Below, piece after piece: positions 59,798 to 64,000 of a DNA stretch of 64,000 nucleotides. Within the stretch, counting starts at the first letter, position 1. Every line of letters starts with the position of its first letter. The DNA is taken from contig JAEPQZ010000012.1 in the NCBI GenBank assembly GCA_016758905.1, positions 806,001 to 870,000 on the forward strand, in the 5' to 3' direction. This DNA comes from Umbelopsis isabellina (taxonomy: Eukaryota > Mucoromycota > Umbelopsidomycetes > Umbelopsidales > Umbelopsidaceae). The notes beneath the pieces are model-generated. The model did no database searches, was not told where the DNA came from, and was given only the letters and a program-made list of their open reading frames with translations. The position numbers and the translations under genes are program-made.

Positions 59798-61127
59798 CTA
59801 TAGCTTGCTGACCTTGGCAGACTCAAAGAATTCTTCCAGCAGTGCGTTGTACCTGTCGGCTTGTTCTTCAGGGATGGCGTGACCGCTTCCCTCAAATACC
59901 TCGTACCTAGCGCCCAGTATTTTCTGAAGGTGGTGTGAATGAGCAGGATTCACAAAGTTGTCAATGGTGCCGGTGATGACCATAGTAGGAATGTTACTGT
60001 CTTTAATCTTTTTCAAGCGTGCATCCGATACATTATGGCGAAGACATGCTGCCGACTGTCCGATATTGCCGCGAACAGGCTGAAGGCGAGACTTGGTAGC
60101 ATGTTTGATGAAACTCTGTAGGCACGTGTTTAAAATACTTTTTAAAAAAACAGCAAACTTGTATACTTTGCCCCCAACTTACATGTGTGGCATAATCTCG
60201 ATTGGTTTCGTATTTGGCGAGTTTGGGGTTGCTGGGAGCTTGGCTTAACCAATCAGCGGGATATAACAAGTCGACAATGGTTTGGACCTTGTCTCTGGGG
60301 TCTGGTGTGAATAGTGCGACCTTGGCAAGGGCAGAAACTGTCTTCCACTGTAAAATATGCGTTAGTAGACAATCGGGACAATTTAACATTACTCATCACC
60401 AGCGCTGACTTACAGTGGGGATGTTTCGTCTGGCGGTGGTACTTGTCAATATCAATGACGATAGACGCTCTGGGGTACGATATGCAACTTCCAGGGAAAT
60501 CATACCACCCATGGATATTCCCACTAAATTAACATCTTTATCCCACCCCAAATGATCCAATAATTCAATAGTATCATTCGCCAATTGTGATGTGCTAGGT
60601 TGGGGTTCATGATATGTTAGCACGTGATAGTCCTTGTACAGTATGAAGACCATGTAGAGTAGAAACATACGCATAGAGTCCCCAGGGAGAATCTGTCGAA
60701 CAAATTAAAGAAGTAAAAGAAAGGATATGTTAAGAGAGTGTTCATATTGTTACAGTGACAGTCATAATACATACCGCTAAAGCCACAGCCACGGTTATCA
60801 AAGACAAGTACGGTATATTTGCCTGTAGATGCAAGGTATTCGGTCTGTAGAGAACAACGATCAGCTCATCGCAGCCTCATATCGTCTCGGTACTGACTAT
60901 GGAATGAAGGCTCTACCTGATTTGACCAGCCTTGCATAGAAGTGCTTAATCCTATATAAAAATAAAGGCATGTGTAAGGGTTTGCATATCACGAAAAGCT
61001 AGGCAAAGTCAGTGAACATACCCATTACTAAACATATTTTCTCGGGACCATTTCCATGAATTTCATAATACAAGGAAGCAAGATGAGTTCGCTTCTTTCC
61101 TGCAACAAAGTTACCAGTTTGAACCAT
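59798..61127 (-). CDS. Alpha/beta hydrolase
   Basis: Exons read downward: 61127-61022, 60951-60917, 60844-60775, 60692-60671, 60594-60414, 60347-60183, 60115-59798; 298 aa. Catalytic elements are the nucleophile elbow GISMGGM, the acid Asp in VITGTIDNFV and the His in GSGHAIPEEQ; FDNRGCGFSDSPWG is the usual loop before the elbow. The cap region is about residues 155-230. Substrate unknown. An upstream in-frame ATG at 61208 would give 325 aa, but it lies only 56 bases from the divergent acetoacetyl-CoA synthetase start. Exon 4 is 22 bases. Confidence 0.87.
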
Positions 61128-61264
61128 AGTGAAAGAGTTGAAGCGACAATGTCGGACACTCATTCTGGTCTTTTCATTGTCACGCTGCGGAATCTGAATC
61201 TGTGACATTGAAATAGCCGCCCTGAACTTTCACCCACTTTCACACGCTGGTTTGCTTTACTCTA
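61128..61264. promoter_or_regulatory. Short divergent promoter, hydrolase / acetoacetyl-CoA synthetase
   Basis: 137 bases between the preferred start codons, with a repeated TTTCACxC pattern at about 61229-61243 (CTTTCACCCACTTTCACAC). Confidence 0.5.
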
Positions 61265-63674
61265 ATGGATTCTCAACTACCAAAGGACCCCAAATGTCTC
61301 TGGAAACCTTCCAATGTACAGGATACTTCTATGGAGAAGTTTAGAAATCATGTTAATGAAAAGTTTGGCCTATCTCTAGGTAAAGTACACGTGTGAGACA
61401 GTTCGAAAAAACACCTCAGGTTTTTGTTTTGACACTTGCTATGCTAGCAAACTATGAGGAACTATACGAGTGGTCGACTAAGTCGGTGCAAGACTTTTGG
61501 TCAACAGCTTGGGACTTCACCAATATCATTAGTTCATCCAAAGGCGATCATGTCTTGGATGGATCTGCTCCTATGAATGAAATACCTGTGTGGTTCAAAG
61601 ATGCTAGACTGAATTGGGCTGAGAATCTGTTGTGGTGCCGTAGCCCTGACAAGGTTGCAATGATTGCAACAGGTATGTAGCAATCTGTGTCTGAAATTAT
61701 CTGTATGTAAACTGATCTGAAAACTTTGAAGGGGAGGGTCATCCACGACGCATTATAATGTACTCTGAGCTTTATGAAGCTGTTTTGAAATGTGCCGAAG
61801 CTATGCGCGCTATGGGACTAGTAGCTGGAGATCGAGTAGCTGCATATATTCCCAATTGTCCCGAAGCTATCATTGCTATGCTTGCAGCAACGAGTCTTGG
61901 CGCTATCTGGAGGTATGTGAAAAGTGTTACTTTGCGATTAGGCAGTTGTTTGTGAAACTGATCAAGGTCATTCAGTTCGACTTCGCCAGATTTTGGTACC
62001 ACTGGTGTCTTGGACAGATTCAGCCAAATTAAGCCCCGCATTCTCTTTTCTGTCAATGCCGTGGTTTACAATGGAAAAATACTAGATCATACTGGCAAAG
62101 CCAACGCTGTAGGAGAAGGTAACTTTTATAAGCGAGATCGGAGGTACTCCGACAACATGTGCGATCTAACATCATTTATAATACTACAGCGTTGCCATCT
62201 GTTGAAAAGGTTGTTATGATACCGTTCGTAGAAGGTCATGAAGGCCAACAGGTCGCGAAGAGCTGCTCCTGGGATGAATTCATTGAACCTCAAGCCGCGC
62301 TTCCTGAATCAATCCAGTTTGAACAGCTACCATTCAATCACATTGCATTCATCATGTTCAGTTCTGGAACTACCGGCTTACCAAAATGCATTGCTCATTC
62401 AGCTGGAGGACTGCTCTTGCAATTAAAGAAAGAGCATGTCATCCATGGCGGTGTGACACCAGACGATGTATTCTTTTATTACACTACTACTGGTTGGATG
62501 ATGTGGAATTGGCTTGTCTCGGTCCTTTCAGTCGGCGCAACCATTGTTCTATGGGACGGCAGTCCATTCAAGCCTAGTCCTGCAGCATTGTGGGAGCTTA
62601 CAGACGAATTACAAATAACGCATTTTGGTACCTCTGCCAAATATATACAATCATGTATGGATGTGGGCTATAAGCCTAAGGAAGCCTGTAAACTTGATAC
62701 TCTGAAGGCTATTTACTCCACGGGCTCCCCTCTCAAGCCTGAAAGCTACGATTACGTTTACCGTGATGTCAAACAGGATGTGCTACTCGGAAGTATCACT
62801 GGAGGAACCGATATTTGTTCTCTATTTGCTGGTCATAATGTTGCACTTCCAGTCTATCGCGGTGAGATTCAATGCCGAGAACTCGGTATGAGGATAGAAG
62901 CCTGGGATGGTCAAGAGAAGCCAGTGTATGGTCAAAGTGGAGATTTGGTCTGCACTGTTCCTTTCCCCTGTATGCCTGTTGAAATGTACAATGATGACAA
63001 CATGCGCTCAAAATACATGAATGCGTACTTCTCCGTCTATCAAGGTGTTTGGTACCATGGCGATTTTGTTTGGATCAATCCTACCACCAAGGGTGTTGTC
63101 ATGCTCGGGCGATCTGATGGCACTTTGAATCCTTCTGGAGTCAGATTTGGCAGTGCTGAGATCTACAATGTTGTGGACGAGTTCTTGTCCAAAGGTGTAG
63201 AAGATTCTCTCTGCGTTGGACAAAAGATTTCAGAAGATGATGAGCGTGTCGTATTGTTCTTAAAAATGAAGGACAATGATGAGCTAACAGAAGGTTTGAT
63301 CAAAGATATCAAAGTTAGAATTCGCTCTGAATTAAGCCCTCGCCATGTTCCCGCATTCATTTTGCCCATTCAAGATATACCTGTACGTATTGAAATGGAC
63401 TCTATATAACCCCAAGAAGTGACTAAAAACTGATCTGTATCTTTTTTTTTTTTTGGAACTAGTATACTATTAATGGCAAGAAAGTGGAGGTTGCTGTAAA
63501 GGTAAGTCGTCACAAGCCAAGTCACATTTCGTTTAGCACATTGCCAAGCTTTCAAAACTAATATACTTTTAACAAAAGAAAATCATATCCGGACAAAATG
63601 TGATACCATCAGGTACATTGGTCAACCCTGAAAGCTTAGAACTCTACAAAGGCATCCCTGAGTTGCAATTGTAA
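61265..63674 (+). CDS. AACS: Acetoacetyl-CoA synthetase
   Basis: Seven exons (61265-61379, 61448-61672, 61732-61912, 61976-62118, 62190-63382, 63463-63501, 63579-63674) encode 663 aa, close to the 672 aa of animal AACS. ANL-superfamily motifs: [18 protein letters not shown] (AMP-binding P-loop), [59 protein letters not shown] and the C-terminal catalytic Lys in [13 protein letters not shown]. The enzyme activates acetoacetate to acetoacetyl-CoA in the cytosol for sterol and lipid synthesis. No peroxisomal signal ends the protein (PELQL). Confidence 0.95.
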
Positions 63675-63869
63675 ACACAGAGATACGACTACAATAACTC
63701 TTCTAGAGATTCATTTAGAAAAACGGACATACCGTTTACGATAGCCCATTTATCTTTCGTTGGGGAAAAAATCACTTAAAGAAAGTACAATATTAAATGC
63801 AGTTTGTTCGCTAGTATACATAGCTTACATAGATATTACAAAATGATTTGACACTATGTCTATTGGATT

Positions 63870-64000
63870 TCAACAACATTCTGTAAGGAGAGGGCTTCGA
63901 GTCAGATTGGTTTCACAATAATCCACATTCATGTAGATCGAAGCTTACCTTCCAACGCACAACAGCAGCAACACATAGCCAGTCTATTAATCAAAGAAAG
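63870..64000 (-). CDS. CYSTM-like cysteine-rich protein, 3' end only
   Basis: Partial gene cut by the window edge. Two last exons can be read on the minus strand: 63983-63949 and 63880-63870. Joined they give LAMCCCCCALEECC and TGA, the C terminus of CYSTM-type tail-anchored cysteine-rich proteins, which sit in the plasma membrane and are linked to stress and metal tolerance. The upstream exon lies beyond position 64000. The last exon codes for only three residues plus stop. Confidence 0.55.

Noticed and set aside
61128-61208. N-terminal extension of the alpha/beta hydrolase from the ATG at 61208.
   Set aside because: It would leave only 56 bases for two divergent promoters and adds residues with no family counterpart, though it cannot be excluded.
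1-64000. Search by eye for tRNA, rRNA, CRISPR arrays, intact transposons or virus-like elements.
   Set aside because: None could be supported; short or diverged RNA genes need a covariance-model search such as tRNAscan-SE or Infernal.

Overview
The window reads as nuclear DNA of an early-diverging filamentous fungus, most likely Mucoromycota. I infer this from dense genes on both strands, many short introns (about 45-125 bases, mostly GTAAGT/GTATGT...AG), CT-rich leaders, a velvet factor, a WOPR factor, a yeast-type TVP18, a SEB1/Nrd1-type CID-RRM protein and a YAP1/PAP1-type bZIP protein. Animal-like genes lost from many yeasts are also present (STRAP, BRE-like, C8orf76-like, a LARGE-type glycosyltransferase). 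I saw no rRNA, tRNA, CRISPR array, intact transposon or virus-like element. All exon borders were read by eye. In every spliced gene called complete, the exon lengths add up to a whole number of codons and the joined frame reads through.

Left part (0.2-23 kb): a GT49/LARGE-like glycosyltransferase; a small basic two-exon gene; the mitochondrial pyruvate carrier subunit MPC2; a SLM1/2-like F-BAR-PH protein; a 2.9 kb gene-free stretch; alkaline ceramidase; a WOPR (Gti1/Pac2) regulator; the WD40 protein STRAP; an enoyl-CoA hydratase-like protein; a velvet regulator; an HPP-family membrane protein; and a BAG-domain co-chaperone.

Middle (23-38 kb): a YjbQ-family protein; a decayed copy of a fungal gene; a PTC7-like mitochondrial PP2C phosphatase; TVP18; an unusually short tropomyosin; an intronless Kelch membrane protein; a BRE/BRCC45-like protein; and a tiny TATA-driven CCHC zinc-knuckle gene hidden in a 3.6 kb gap.

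Right part (38-64 kb): a DUF202 membrane protein; an ECM4-type glutathionyl-hydroquinone reductase; SEB1/Nrd1-like CID-RRM protein; RNA polymerase III subunit RPC6; a 6-phosphofructo-2-kinase whose bisphosphatase half has lost catalytic residues; MMS19; a YAP1-like bZIP factor; a STE50-like SAM-RA adaptor; a C8orf76-like protein; a second Kelch membrane protein containing an 8-base microexon; an alpha/beta hydrolase; acetoacetyl-CoA synthetase; and the 3' end of a cysteine-rich CYSTM-like gene running off the edge.

There is no obvious biosynthetic cluster or single new system. Many neighbours are divergent pairs with short shared promoters. The most unusual signals are at gene-structure level: the 8-base microexon, GC-AG introns (two in one gene), a three-period tropomyosin, the bisphosphatase-dead PFK-2, a reduced redox-cysteine set in the YAP1-like factor, and small spliced genes that simple ORF scanning misses.
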